From Paenibacillus sp. 1781tsa1 (GTDB lineage: Bacteria > Bacillota > Bacilli > Paenibacillales > Paenibacillaceae): a DNA stretch of 64,000 nt. The notes below the pieces were generated by a model. The model was given only the letters and a program-made list of their open reading frames with translations. It did not search any database and was not told the origin of the DNA. Made by a program: the position numbers and the translations under genes. This document shows, in pieces, positions 8,585-16,793 of this stretch. The stretch covers positions 1,178,001-1,242,000 of the forward strand of contig NZ_JAMYWY010000001.1 of the NCBI RefSeq assembly GCF_024159265.1, given 5' to 3'. How positions within the stretch are numbered: the first letter of the stretch is position 1; each line of letters begins with the position of its first letter.

Positions 8585-9598
8585 ATGTTAAAAGTGGGAT
8601 TGATCGGTTTTGGGTTTATGGGACGTATGCATTTTGACAACTATGTACGCCTTGCCTCTGAAGGGGAACCCGTGGAATTGGTAGCCATCTGCGATCTGAG
8701 AATAGAGGAATTGAAGCACGGTAAAGCAGCCGGTAATATGGCAACAGAGCAAGAGGTATATGATCTCACACCTTATCGTTTGTACGACAATATCGACGCG
8801 ATGCTGGAGCAAGAGGAACTGGATATCATTGATATTACGCTGCCCACACCATTGCATGCTGAATTAACATGTTCCTTGCTGGAGAAAGGTTATCATGTAC
8901 TGTGTGAGAAACCGGTTGCGCGCCATTCGGCGGAAGGCTGGAAGATGGCAGAAGCCGCCAAAGCGACAGGAAAAACACTGATGATTGGGCAATGTTTACG
9001 CTTCTGGCCAGCCTATGCCTATCTAAAATCCGTAGTAGAAGATGGTCGTTATGGAGCGGTCAACGCAGGTTATTTCTTCCGCGGTTCGGGTTTGCCTCAA
9101 GAGTGGTTCCTGGATGGGGAGAAAAGCGGGGGCTGCATATTAGATATGCACATTCATGATGCGGATATTATTCACTGGGTGTTTGGCAAACCGGATCAAG
9201 TATCCACGCTCGCTCGTAATGTTATTCCGGGAAGCGGCTATGATACCGTGTCTACCAATTATGTGTACCCTGATGGAAAAGTGCTGAATGCCCAAGCCGA
9301 CTGGACGCTGGGGGGAGACTACGGTTTCTCCATGACGTATCGGGTTAATTTGGAGCAGGGGAATCTGGTCTTTGAGAATGGTGAGCTGAAAGTAAATCCG
9401 AACGATGCTCCCGGCTTTGTCGCTGAGCTGTCACCCGACTCGGGATATTATCACCAACTTAAATATTTTATCCAGTCTGTTCAAGCGGGCACGCCTGTAT
9501 CTGTATGTACACCAGAGAGTGCAACAGGCACGCTTGAGTTAATTGAAGCCGAGATACGTTCAGCAGATGAGCGTGGCACCTTGGTTACAGTAAAGTAG
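8585..9598 (+). CDS. Gfo/Idh/MocA family oxidoreductase
   Basis: A 337-residue NAD(P)-dependent enzyme. The Rossmann motif VGLIGFGFMGRMH is at the N-terminus, the family-typical LCEKPVA stretch is near residue 115, and a histidine-rich DMHIHDADIIHW segment lies in the C-terminal half. TGGGAGG precedes the ATG at 8585. It is 61 bp downstream of the isomerase gene and probably in the same operon. It likely acts on an inositol or a sugar; the substrate cannot be predicted. Confidence 0.93.
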   Translation: MLKVGLIGFGFMGRMHFDNYVRLASEGEPVELVAICDLRIEELKHGKAAGNMATEQEVYDLTPYRLYDNIDAMLEQEELDIIDITLPTPLHAELTCSLLEKGYHVLCEKPVARHSAEGWKMAEAAKATGKTLMIGQCLRFWPAYAYLKSVVEDGRYGAVNAGYFFRGSGLPQEWFLDGEKSGGCILDMHIHDADIIHWVFGKPDQVSTLARNVIPGSGYDTVSTNYVYPDGKVLNAQADWTLGGDYGFSMTYRVNLEQGNLVFENGELKVNPNDAPGFVAELSPDSGYYHQLKYFIQSVQAGTPVSVCTPESATGTLELIEAEIRSADERGTLVTVK

Positions 9599-9720
9599 GA
9601 GCGGATTGAGAAGTTCTACAGCTTGATATCGTTAATTTTCTGGAAAATACAACCATGACGGTATGTCACAACGTGGATATACTGGGATGAGATTGTTTTT
9701 CCGGGAGGCTGCCGTCTGTT

Positions 9721-10035
9721 TTGAAAAATCAAAAAGTTGCACATTGGCTTATTCTTTTCAATGGCGCATACGCGATTACGCTTTTACCTTATCCATTTTT
9801 TCTGTTGATGAGTCTGTATACGTATGCCAACAGTCAATCGAGTGAACAGGTTGGGTTGGAAGATATCACTGCGAATCTGTTAGCGACGTATCCAATCGGT
9901 GTGTTAGCATCGTTTGTCTGCTGGATTTTCTACCATGTTTATAAATTCAAGTGGGCCATTGTGACTGCAAATCTGTTTTTAATTTGGTTGGTTCCACTTG
10001 TGACCATTGTAATTATTTCTAGTACCATATCGTAA
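9721..10035 (+). CDS. Hypothetical small membrane protein
   Basis: A 104-residue protein with three predicted membrane segments (around residues 9-30, 58-76 and 80-102). It begins with TTG, preceded at 11 bases by GGGAGG. It is not recognised as a known family. A strong terminator follows. It is convergent with the 5'-nucleotidase gene. Confidence 0.65.
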   Translation: MKNQKVAHWLILFNGAYAITLLPYPFFLLMSLYTYANSQSSEQVGLEDITANLLATYPIGVLASFVCWIFYHVYKFKWAIVTANLFLIWLVPLVTIVIISSTIS

Positions 10036-10044
10036 AAATGAAGA

Positions 10045-10087
10045 AGGGGCTGTCCCTGTCATGAATATGACGGGACGCCCCTTTTAA
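10045..10087. terminator. Bidirectional terminator between convergent genes
   Basis: GGGGCTGTCCC pairs with GGGACGCCCC, with GTCA/TGAC extending the stem. TTTT follows on the plus strand and TTCTTCATTTTT on the minus strand. Confidence 0.8.
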
Positions 10088-10129
10088 GCATCAGTGTAAT
10101 GACTCGTCGCCTCATTCGAGCCCCTCGTT

Positions 10130-11785
10130 TTAATTCTGCCCGCCAACAACCTGCCAGTTATTCGCATGCTCCACCGTTAACGGTTGGTGTCTGCGGATGT
10201 AATCCTCCACCAATGTAGCCATATCCGTGGCGCCTTCATGCAGTACCTTTTTGCCCGGATACATCGCATAATCCCCGCCGCCAGCAGCGCGGTAACTATT
10301 CATTACTACCGAGTACATGCCATCCATGTCCATTGGCTTGCCTTCATGTTCCAGCTTCACAACTCGACTGCCTACGGGTTTGGAGATATCCAACTCGTAT
10401 TCCAGGCCAGCCCACATATCGTAATTATAATGCTGGGGTTTCGGTTCCATATAAGCCGGATTGACTGCCACCTCGCCAGAGGCATTTACTTCAAAGTAAC
10501 GAGCCGTTTGTTCCAACGCCTCCCGGACATCCTGACCACTCAGTTCCAATACGGTCAGTGTATTAGGGTAGATGAAGTTGGATAATACGTCTCGAACAGT
10601 GATGTGACTCCGGAATCCTCGTGCTTCTTCACTCAGCATGGCGGTATTGGAGAGCTGCGCTCCAGTGGCTTCCATCTGCACCTGATGTACAAAATCAATA
10701 AAAGGATGCGCCTTAAGCCGCAGGGCCGTTGCATTGGAGATGGACAAATCCCCAGCCACCTCGCCAATCGGTTGATCCAGCCATGCCTGTGCTTCAGCTT
10801 CCAGTTCATCCGTAAGCTTCATGACGGTTGCATCAGGCTCAACTTCATTATGTTCATCCAGAAGCAACAATCGTGCCTTCTTATCTATAATCTGCCATTT
10901 GCCACCCGATGATTGTTCCAATTGAATGGATACATGCCCCGCACCATTTCCGCTAAATCCTGGCTGAATGACGGTAACGCCATGAATATTAGCGGTAAGC
11001 TGACGATGCTGATGTCCGGTAAGTAACACATCGATGCCTTCGATGTCCCGACAGATGGCATAGCCTTGATTTTCTCCAGTTAAACGTTCGGCAGGCTCTC
11101 CTGTTTCCAGATCACTCTCAAACCCGCCATGATAACTGACAACCATTACATCTGGTCGTTCATGTTCACGAATATAGCCAACCCATGTACGAATGTTCTC
11201 CAAGGCATCAAGGAACTGTAGACCTTCAATATTCTTCGGATGCTCCCAGTTCGGGATGTAGTGTGTCGTTGCGCCCAAGAGTGCAATGCGGACCCCGGAG
11301 GAGAGGGTCTTGATCAGATAGGGAGGGCCGAAGGCTGGCAGACCTGCACCTGGTGGAAGATCTGTCCAAGGTTCTGATCCAGTGGCTCTGTCGTGCTCAG
11401 CATGAACAATATTGGCTGACAGCCATGGGAAGTTGGAGGCATCAACGGCACCGCGCAGCAGCTCCTGACCATAGTTAAACTCGTGGTTACCCATTACCGC
11501 AGCATCATAACCGAGTTCATTCAGTACAGTAATAAAAGGATGGCGACCCTCAGCAGTTCCTTTCGAAGCTGCATAAGAGGCCAAGGGTGATCCTTGCAGT
11601 AGATCTCCATTATCCACTAGCATCAGTTCAGGTGAACGTTCGCGTTCCTTACGAATCAGGGAAGCCAGCAAGGCAAGCCCAGCCGGGCGGTACGCATTGG
11701 TATTGTAATGAATGGGGCGAATCGCCCCGTGCAGATCACTGGTATACAGAATATCGAAGCTTGCCGTAGGGTGTATGGATGTCAT
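10130..11785 (-). CDS. Bifunctional metallophosphatase / 5'-nucleotidase
   Basis: A 551-residue two-domain enzyme. The N-terminal calcineurin-like metallophosphatase carries the metal motifs DLHGAIRP, DNGDLLQGSP, GNHEFNYG and GHQHRQ. The C-terminal part is a 5_nucleotid_C domain. The family releases phosphate from nucleotides, and some members hydrolyse UDP-sugars or 2',3'-cyclic nucleotides. No signal peptide or anchor is present, so it appears cytoplasmic. The ATG at 11785 is preceded by AGAGGAG; the frame is open 42 codons further without a second site. It is divergent from the phn importer with a PhoP-like box between them, suggesting phosphorus scavenging. Confidence 0.9.
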   Translation of the reverse strand: MTSIHPTASFDILYTSDLHGAIRPIHYNTNAYRPAGLALLASLIRKERERSPELMLVDNGDLLQGSPLASYAASKGTAEGRHPFITVLNELGYDAAVMGNHEFNYGQELLRGAVDASNFPWLSANIVHAEHDRATGSEPWTDLPPGAGLPAFGPPYLIKTLSSGVRIALLGATTHYIPNWEHPKNIEGLQFLDALENIRTWVGYIREHERPDVMVVSYHGGFESDLETGEPAERLTGENQGYAICRDIEGIDVLLTGHQHRQLTANIHGVTVIQPGFSGNGAGHVSIQLEQSSGGKWQIIDKKARLLLLDEHNEVEPDATVMKLTDELEAEAQAWLDQPIGEVAGDLSISNATALRLKAHPFIDFVHQVQMEATGAQLSNTAMLSEEARGFRSHITVRDVLSNFIYPNTLTVLELSGQDVREALEQTARYFEVNASGEVAVNPAYMEPKPQHYNYDMWAGLEYELDISKPVGSRVVKLEHEGKPMDMDGMYSVVMNSYRAAGGGDYAMYPGKKVLHEGATDMATLVEDYIRRHQPLTVEHANNWQVVGGQN

Positions 11786-11950
11786 TTTACAATCTCCTCT
11801 AATATATAAGTTCAGATATATGGAATTACGATAAAACGGAGAAAACCGAATAGCCTGAAGAACCGAAATATACGCCGTTATCTCCGATGTTCTTCCCATA
11901 TCTTCAACCATAATGAGCCTATTTTAACAGATACAAGTCGCGCTGACAGC

Positions 11951-12016
11951 CTGACAGGAAACTTTACAAAACTCCAAATTTCGTTTCACATCGCGCAAAT
12001 ATTTGGCAATTATAGT
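11951..12016 (+). promoter_or_regulatory. Candidate PhoP box and extended -10 of phnD
   Basis: TTTACA at 11963-11968 and TTCACA at 11985-11990 start exactly 22 bp apart, two 11-bp PhoP half-site periods. CTGACA at 11951 lies about one further period upstream. TATAGT at 12011-12016 serves as a -10 with no matching -35, as expected of activator-dependent PhoP promoters. The middle half-site is poor, so this is a candidate only. Confidence 0.4.
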
Positions 12017-12058
12017 AGACAAGTACTGAAAAATAGAAACTCTTTGGAGGGTGTTCGT

Positions 12059-13039
12059 TTGAAGAAGTCTGCTTTATTTTTACCATTGTTGCTTTTGGTT
12101 CTGTTTCTGAGTGCTTGTGGGTCTAGTAGTACAACTGGTTCGGCTAACGGGGAAAATACGAGTTCCAATGCTTCCGGTACGGCGACGGCAGAGACAGAGA
12201 AGCCTGTCGAAGGTTATGTGCCAACGGAACTGACGGTTCAATTCGTACCTTCCCAGAATGCAGACACGCTTGAAGCCAAAGCGAAACCGCTGGAGAAGCT
12301 GCTTGGTGACAAACTGGGCATTCCGGTAAAGGTCAGCGTATCGACTGACTACAACACCATCATTGAAGCGATGGCTTCCAACAAAGTAGACGTAGGTTTC
12401 TTGCCTCCGACAGCTTATGTACTGGCTAAAGAAAAAGGCGCTGCACAAGTTATTCTGCAAGCACAACGTTTTGGTGTAAATGATGAGACTGGAGCTCCAA
12501 CAGAGCAACTGGCAGATTCATATAAATCCATGTTCATTGTGAAAAAAGATTCGCCGATTCAATCCATCGAGGACCTTAAAGGTAAAAAAGTCGCTTACCA
12601 AAACGTAACGTCTTCCGCAGGTTATGTATGGCCAGCAGGTCTGTTGCTCGACAGAGGAATTGATCCATTAAAAGATGTAACACCTGTAACGTTGAAAGGT
12701 CATGACCAAGGTGTTATCGCTGTATTGAACGGTGACGTTGATGCAGCAGCGATTTTCCAAGATGCCCGCAACACGGTAGCCAAAGACTATCCGACTGTAT
12801 TTGAAGATACACGTGTACTGGCGTTCACTGAGCCTATTCCTAACGATACCATTGCCGTTCGTACAGACATGAATGCAGATTGGACTGCAAAGATCAAACA
12901 AGCCTTCATCGATATCGGTAAAGATACTGAAGGTCACCAAATCATCAAAGAAATCTATACGCATGAAGGTTATGTAGAGTCCGATGATAGCAAGTTTGAG
13001 ATCGTTCGTCAGTATGGCGAAAAAGTGAAAGGTGAATAA
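12059..13039 (+). CDS. phnD: Phosphate/phosphite/phosphonate ABC transporter binding lipoprotein (PhnD family)
   Basis: A 326-residue lipoprotein with signal peptide and lipobox LSAC, then a Ser/Thr-rich linker and the PhnD fold (VPSQNADTLEAKAKPLEKLLG, VGFLPPTAYVLAKE). PhnD-type proteins bind phosphonate, phosphite or related phosphorus compounds. TTG at 12059 is taken as the start because TGGAGGG lies eight bases before it. The remaining importer genes follow after a hairpin-bearing gap. The ligand (phosphonate, phosphite or organophosphate) is not decided by sequence. Confidence 0.93.
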   Translation: MKKSALFLPLLLLVLFLSACGSSSTTGSANGENTSSNASGTATAETEKPVEGYVPTELTVQFVPSQNADTLEAKAKPLEKLLGDKLGIPVKVSVSTDYNTIIEAMASNKVDVGFLPPTAYVLAKEKGAAQVILQAQRFGVNDETGAPTEQLADSYKSMFIVKKDSPIQSIEDLKGKKVAYQNVTSSAGYVWPAGLLLDRGIDPLKDVTPVTLKGHDQGVIAVLNGDVDAAAIFQDARNTVAKDYPTVFEDTRVLAFTEPIPNDTIAVRTDMNADWTAKIKQAFIDIGKDTEGHQIIKEIYTHEGYVESDDSKFEIVRQYGEKVKGE

Positions 13040-13116
13040 TTCTGATCCAAAAGTAGTTCGGGATCTGTTCACTTTGTAGTCGCTTTCTTGGATGGGAACA
13101 GCTTAATCGTAGCAAT

Positions 13117-13160
13117 GGACAGGCCAGTTCAGCGTGATCTACGCTGCGCTGGCTTGTGCC
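13117..13160 (+). promoter_or_regulatory. Hairpin between phnD and phnC
   Basis: GGACAGGCCAG pairs with CTGGCTTGTGCC, and AGCG/CGCT continues the stem. No T-run follows, so it is more likely an mRNA-protecting or partially attenuating hairpin. Such hairpins commonly keep binding-protein mRNA more abundant than the downstream ATPase/permease mRNA. Confidence 0.5.
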
Positions 13161-13217
13161 ATTATAGCAAGGACTTAGATATGGTTGATCATTATGAATG
13201 AAAGAAGGATTATTGCC

Positions 13218-14015
13218 ATGATTGAGCTTCATAACGTTACCAAAACTTACGCTAACGGCACCAAGGGCCTGGATAATATTAATCTAAAATTTAAGCAGGG
13301 GGAATTCATTGCTGTAGTGGGTCTGTCGGGTGCGGGTAAATCAACTCTCCTGCGATCCATTAATCGGCTGCACGACATTAGTGAGGGCGAGATTCTGATT
13401 AACGGAAGTTCCATCACGAAAGCGCAAGGCAAACGGCTACGCATGATCAGACGTGACATCGGCATGATTTTCCAGAGCTTCAATCTCGTGAAACGGTCCA
13501 GTGTACTACGTAACGTGCTCGCTGGGCGGGTTGGATACCATTCCACCATGCGTACCATTCTGGGTCGTTTTCCAAAAGAGGATATTGAATTGGCATTTGG
13601 GGCTCTGGATCGCGTAAATATCTCGGAGAAAGCCTATTCCCGTGCAGATCAGCTGTCGGGTGGACAACAGCAGCGTGTGGCTATTGCCCGTGTACTTGCA
13701 CAGGAAGCAAAAATCATTCTGGCCGACGAACCGGTTGCTTCACTAGACCCGCTTACAACAAAGCAGGTTATGGATGACTTGAAACGCATCAATCAGGAGC
13801 TTGGGATTACGACTATCGTTAACCTTCACTTTATTGATCTGGCCAGAGAATATGCGACCCGGATTGTCGGATTGCGAGCAGGCGAGGTTGTATTCGACGG
13901 CCCGGTGGAAGAGGCAACGGATGATCGCTTTGCAGAAATATACGGCAGACCGATTCTGGCTGATGAATTGCTGGACAAGCAGGCTGTGCATGAGCAGGGA
14001 GAAGTTGTGGTATGA
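13218..14015 (+). CDS. phnC: Phosphonate/phosphite ABC transporter ATP-binding protein
   Basis: A 265-residue ABC ATPase: Walker [10 protein letters not shown], signature [13 protein letters not shown], Walker B IILADEP and switch His in VNLHF, in the expected order. The PhnC-specific segment [15 protein letters not shown] is present. It powers import through the two PhnE permeases. The start at 13218 follows GAAGGAT. Its stop overlaps the next start (ATGA), so translation is coupled. Confidence 0.95.
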   Translation: MIELHNVTKTYANGTKGLDNINLKFKQGEFIAVVGLSGAGKSTLLRSINRLHDISEGEILINGSSITKAQGKRLRMIRRDIGMIFQSFNLVKRSSVLRNVLAGRVGYHSTMRTILGRFPKEDIELAFGALDRVNISEKAYSRADQLSGGQQQRVAIARVLAQEAKIILADEPVASLDPLTTKQVMDDLKRINQELGITTIVNLHFIDLAREYATRIVGLRAGEVVFDGPVEEATDDRFAEIYGRPILADELLDKQAVHEQGEVVV

Positions 14016-14863
14016 AGGGGCAGTCCAACGTTCCACTTCAGAATGCAGGTGGAGTGGGGAAGGAACCTGGTTCCAGCCCGGCTCAGGTTGTGAATCGCCC
14101 GAAACCACCTGGACGTACGAAACATCTGCTCACCTTAGTGATCATTCTGCTCCTTCTGTGGGCCAGTGCCAAACAGACGGACGCCAGTTTCACGGAGTTG
14201 TTTGAAGGTTTCCCCAATATGCTGGATCTGCTGAAGGAGATGTTCCCACCCCGGTGGAGTTACTTTGATAATATCGTGCAAGGCATGCTGGAAACAATTC
14301 GAATGGCCTTGATTGGGACAACCATTGGTGCCATTATTGCGATTCCGATCTCGATCATCTGTGCAGGTAACCTGATGCCGAGTCGCTGGATCTATTATCC
14401 GGCGCGCTTTCTGCTGAACCTGATACGGACTGTGCCGGATCTGCTGCTTGCTGCTTTGTTTGTCGCTGTGTTTGGTCTGGGACCCATCCCCGGAATCTTG
14501 GCACTGGCTGTGTTCTCGGTAGGTCTGATTGCGAAGTTGACCTATGAGACGCTGGAAACCATTGATCAGGGGCCGCTGGAAGCGATGACAGCTGTTGGTA
14601 TGAACCGGATTCAGCTCATTGTATATGGCGTGGTGCCGCAACTGGCAGCCCAGTTCACATCCTATGTGCTGTATGCCTTCGAAATCAATATACGTGCTGC
14701 TGCCATTCTCGGACTGGTAGGAGCCGGAGGAATTGGACTCTACTATGAGGCCACACTTGGATTCCTGGAGTATGACAAGACCAGCGTAATCATTCTGTTT
14801 ACCCTCGTCATCGTCCTGATCATTGATTATGTAAGTACTAAGTTGCGGGAGAAATTGCTATGA
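14012..14863 (+). CDS. phnE: Phosphonate/phosphite ABC transporter permease PhnE (first copy)
   Basis: A 283-residue membrane protein with six hydrophobic segments and a PhnE-type EAA loop ([21 protein letters not shown]). A 40-residue hydrophilic N-terminal extension precedes the first membrane helix. Start and stop overlap both neighbours by four bases. With the next gene it should form a heterodimeric channel. Confidence 0.94.
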   Translation: MKGQSNVPLQNAGGVGKEPGSSPAQVVNRPKPPGRTKHLLTLVIILLLLWASAKQTDASFTELFEGFPNMLDLLKEMFPPRWSYFDNIVQGMLETIRMALIGTTIGAIIAIPISIICAGNLMPSRWIYYPARFLLNLIRTVPDLLLAALFVAVFGLGPIPGILALAVFSVGLIAKLTYETLETIDQGPLEAMTAVGMNRIQLIVYGVVPQLAAQFTSYVLYAFEINIRAAAILGLVGAGGIGLYYEATLGFLEYDKTSVIILFTLVIVLIIDYVSTKLREKLL

Positions 14864-15666
14864 TGAAAAATGAAACAAGCCGCATCCGGCCTAAACCACG
14901 GAAGAACCCGCTTCGCTGGGTCATTGTGTTACTGCTGATCCTTGTGTATGTCTGGGCTCTTGCCGGTGTACCGTTTACTGGCTTTAAGGAAACTGCTGGT
15001 CAGATTATGAAGGCCATTGTAGCTGGGATTTTCTCACCGGACTGGGCGTTTGTATATTTGCCTGAGGGAGAAGACCTGCTGCGCGGACTGCTGGATACGC
15101 TGGCGATTTCCGTGCTGGGTACCGTGATCTCGGCTGTACTCTGTATTCCGTTTGCCTTCTGGTCTGCCCGTAATATGAGTGGGCATCGTTCCATCTCGGG
15201 TGCAGGTAAAATGGTACTCAGCTTTATCCGCACGTTCCCTGAGATTATCATGGCCTTGTTGTTCATTAAGGCAGTAGGTCCCGGATCGTTTGCCGGGGTT
15301 CTCGCCCTTGGATTACACTCCATCGGCATGTTGGGTAAACTGTACGCAGATGAAGTCGAGAATATCGACTATGGCCCATCTGAGGCGCTGCTTGCCTCCG
15401 GAGCCAATCGTATGCAGCAGTTGTGGTTTGCCATTCTGCCGCAGGTGATGCCTGGATTCCTGAACTATACGTTGTATCGTTTCGAGATTAATGTTCGTTC
15501 CGCAACCATACTGGGGGTAATCGGAGCAGGGGGTATAGGTACCCCGTTGATCTTTGCACTTAGCACACGGAACTGGCCGCGAGTAGGTATAATCCTGCTG
15601 GGTATTATCGTGATGATCACAATAATCGACTTGATCTCGGGGTATATTCGTAAGAAGCTGGTGTAA
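14860..15666 (+). CDS. phnE: Phosphonate/phosphite ABC transporter permease PhnE (second copy)
   Basis: A 268-residue paralogue of the preceding gene with six hydrophobic segments and an EAA loop (YGPSEALLASGANRMQQLWF). Two adjacent ATGs (14860 and 14863) are possible starts; the first overlaps the upstream stop. Two different PhnE proteins in one operon are common in Firmicutes. It is the last gene of the importer. Confidence 0.94.
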   Translation: MMKNETSRIRPKPRKNPLRWVIVLLLILVYVWALAGVPFTGFKETAGQIMKAIVAGIFSPDWAFVYLPEGEDLLRGLLDTLAISVLGTVISAVLCIPFAFWSARNMSGHRSISGAGKMVLSFIRTFPEIIMALLFIKAVGPGSFAGVLALGLHSIGMLGKLYADEVENIDYGPSEALLASGANRMQQLWFAILPQVMPGFLNYTLYRFEINVRSATILGVIGAGGIGTPLIFALSTRNWPRVGIILLGIIVMITIIDLISGYIRKKLV

Positions 15667-15698
15667 GTTAATGTGTGGCTGCGAATATATTAGATGAT

Positions 15699-15746
15699 AG
15701 AGTAAGAAGAGAGTAAGAAGAGAGTAAGAAGAGAGTAAGAAGAGAG
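15699..15746. repeat. Tandem repeat, 4 perfect copies of 11 bp plus a partial copy
   Basis: The unit AGAGTAAGAAG is repeated exactly four times (15699-15742) and followed by AGAG. The unit length equals one DNA helical turn. It sits 32 bp after the last phnE codon and 18 bp before a weak terminator-like hairpin. Copy number is likely to vary between strains. Confidence 0.95.
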
Positions 15747-15763
15747 GGCTATTCGCTGCCAGA

Positions 15764-15787
15764 ACTATGGCTAGGGATAGTCTTTTT
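15764..15787 (+). terminator. Weak terminator of the phn operon
   Basis: ACTAT at 15764-15768 pairs with ATAGT at 15777-15781, followed by CTTTTTTT. The stem is short but the T-tract is good. No better terminator exists after the phn genes. Confidence 0.5.
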
Positions 15788-16000
15788 TTGTGTCTGCAAA
15801 TCAACAATAGAGTGTTCTTATTGCTGTGCTAACCATTATTCAACAGGGATGTTCAAAGAATATGCAGACCGAGGATTGAATTAATTTCCAATTACATGTA
15901 GTATTAATAGATTCCTATATAAAGGGAATTAAGGATATTAATCAATATTCCTCATAGATAACCATTACAAGTAATCAGTTTTTAAAAAGGAAGGTGACCT

Positions 16001-16243
16001 ATGGAATTATTTCAATATATATGGATTGGGTTTATCGTACTCCTATTATTCTACAGAATGATCTTTCAGAAGTTTAAAAAGCATAACATAGAGAATATTG
16101 GACTTAGTGCAATCCTAATCGTTTTCACGGGAAGAAGTTATCCGTATCCCCAAATAAACTGGATTTTTGTTATCAGTGTTATCGCCGTGGCTGTTTATGC
16201 TGCTGTATGGAACAGTATTCTAGGTTGGAAGAAATGGATATGA
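16001..16243 (+). CDS. Hypothetical small membrane protein
   Basis: An 80-residue protein with an N-terminal hydrophobic helix, a basic loop (MIFQKFKKHNIENIG) and two further hydrophobic stretches. AAGGAAGGTG eight bases before the ATG is a good ribosome binding site, which supports a real gene. Family not recognised. It stands alone, followed by the 195-bp repeat element. Confidence 0.65.
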   Translation: MELFQYIWIGFIVLLLFYRMIFQKFKKHNIENIGLSAILIVFTGRSYPYPQINWIFVISVIAVAVYAAVWNSILGWKKWI

Positions 16244-16320
16244 GCCTGAACGTTTGAAATGAACCCACGCTCTGCATTGCATTAACAATATGTAACCAAA
16301 GTAGCGTCGCAGGAGCTGGT

Positions 16321-16515
16321 CTAACGAACTTGAGAGTCCTTATTTGGTAACATAAGGCGTCACTGGTATTCTAACGAATCGTAGTGACGCTATTTGTTGC
16401 GTCTAACCTGAATTAACCCTCTAGGAGCGGGAATATAGTTACATAGCGACACTGAGGTTCGTTAGATCTTAGAATTCGGCCAAAATGGCTGAATAAGATC
16501 TGTCAGATTCGTTAG
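16321..16515. repeat. 195-bp four-box inverted element, copy A (CTAACGAA boxes)
   Basis: Four degenerate 27-bp boxes begin CTAACGAAYC and have CGCTATTT or CTTATTT about 18 bases in. Two are forward (from 16321 and 16371) and two reverse (ending 16465 and 16515). Outer and inner boxes are 50 bp apart on each side, and the central palindrome is 95 bp. The inner pair can form a stem: CTAACGAA/TTCGTTAG, AGTG/CACT, CGCTAT/ATAGCG. The same geometry recurs at 30423-30617. It has no coding capacity. Confidence 0.85.
16464..16501. repeat. Inverted repeat inside copy A
   Basis: AGATCTTA at 16464 pairs with TAAGATCT ending at 16501, with ATTCGGCC / GGCTGAAT inside. It lies between the two reverse boxes of copy A, so this half of the element can fold as its own hairpin. 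Confidence 0.7.
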
Positions 16516-16699
16516 CGACGTTAAGGGGTAAGGGTATCACGTGAAATTCCCAATACATAAGCGCGCGAGTCAATGAGCCGAGAAGCCCGCGATCCCAAGA
16601 GCGTCAGCCCCTGAGATTCATAAGTAACAAGTCACTTTAGCGTCATGAGTGAATTGGTACCGTATAAGTCAAAGTATTCCGATGTTCCTCTGCTCAACT

Positions 16700-16756
16700 A
16701 AAAAAAACCGAAACCATGTTGCCCTGTGAAGCAGGCAATGTTGGTTTCGGTTTTTT
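16700..16756. terminator. Strong bidirectional terminator
   Basis: AAAAAACCGAAACCA pairs with TTGGTTTCGGTTTTTT, with GTTGCC/GGCAA inside. It should end the minus-strand secreted-protein transcript and any plus-strand transcript leaving the repeat region. Confidence 0.9.
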
Positions 16757-16793
16757 AGTTGCATGGTTAAACGTCAGGCTTCTTAGCTGAGAC

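Larger units (their letters stand above)
15667..16000. other. Intergenic region with 11-bp tandem repeat
   Basis: A 334-bp gene-free stretch. It holds the tandem repeat at 15699-15746 and a weak hairpin with TTTTTTT at 15764-15787. It ends in an AT-rich segment before the next small gene, where no firm promoter could be assigned. Confidence 0.6.
16244..16699. other. Intergenic region holding the first 195-bp box element
   Basis: A gene-free stretch between convergent genes. The centre is the four-box repeat at 16321-16515. The remaining sequence, including the 16516-16699 tail, shows nothing recognisable. Confidence 0.6.

Noticed and set aside
15699..15746. Protein-binding iteron or origin
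   Set aside because: Only a simple 11-bp purine repeat; no replication gene, DnaA box cluster or AT-rich unwinding region beside it.
16321..16515. CRISPR array
   Set aside because: The repeated CTAACGAA boxes are in both orientations, degenerate and only four in number; there are no direct repeats of uniform sequence with unique spacers and no cas genes.
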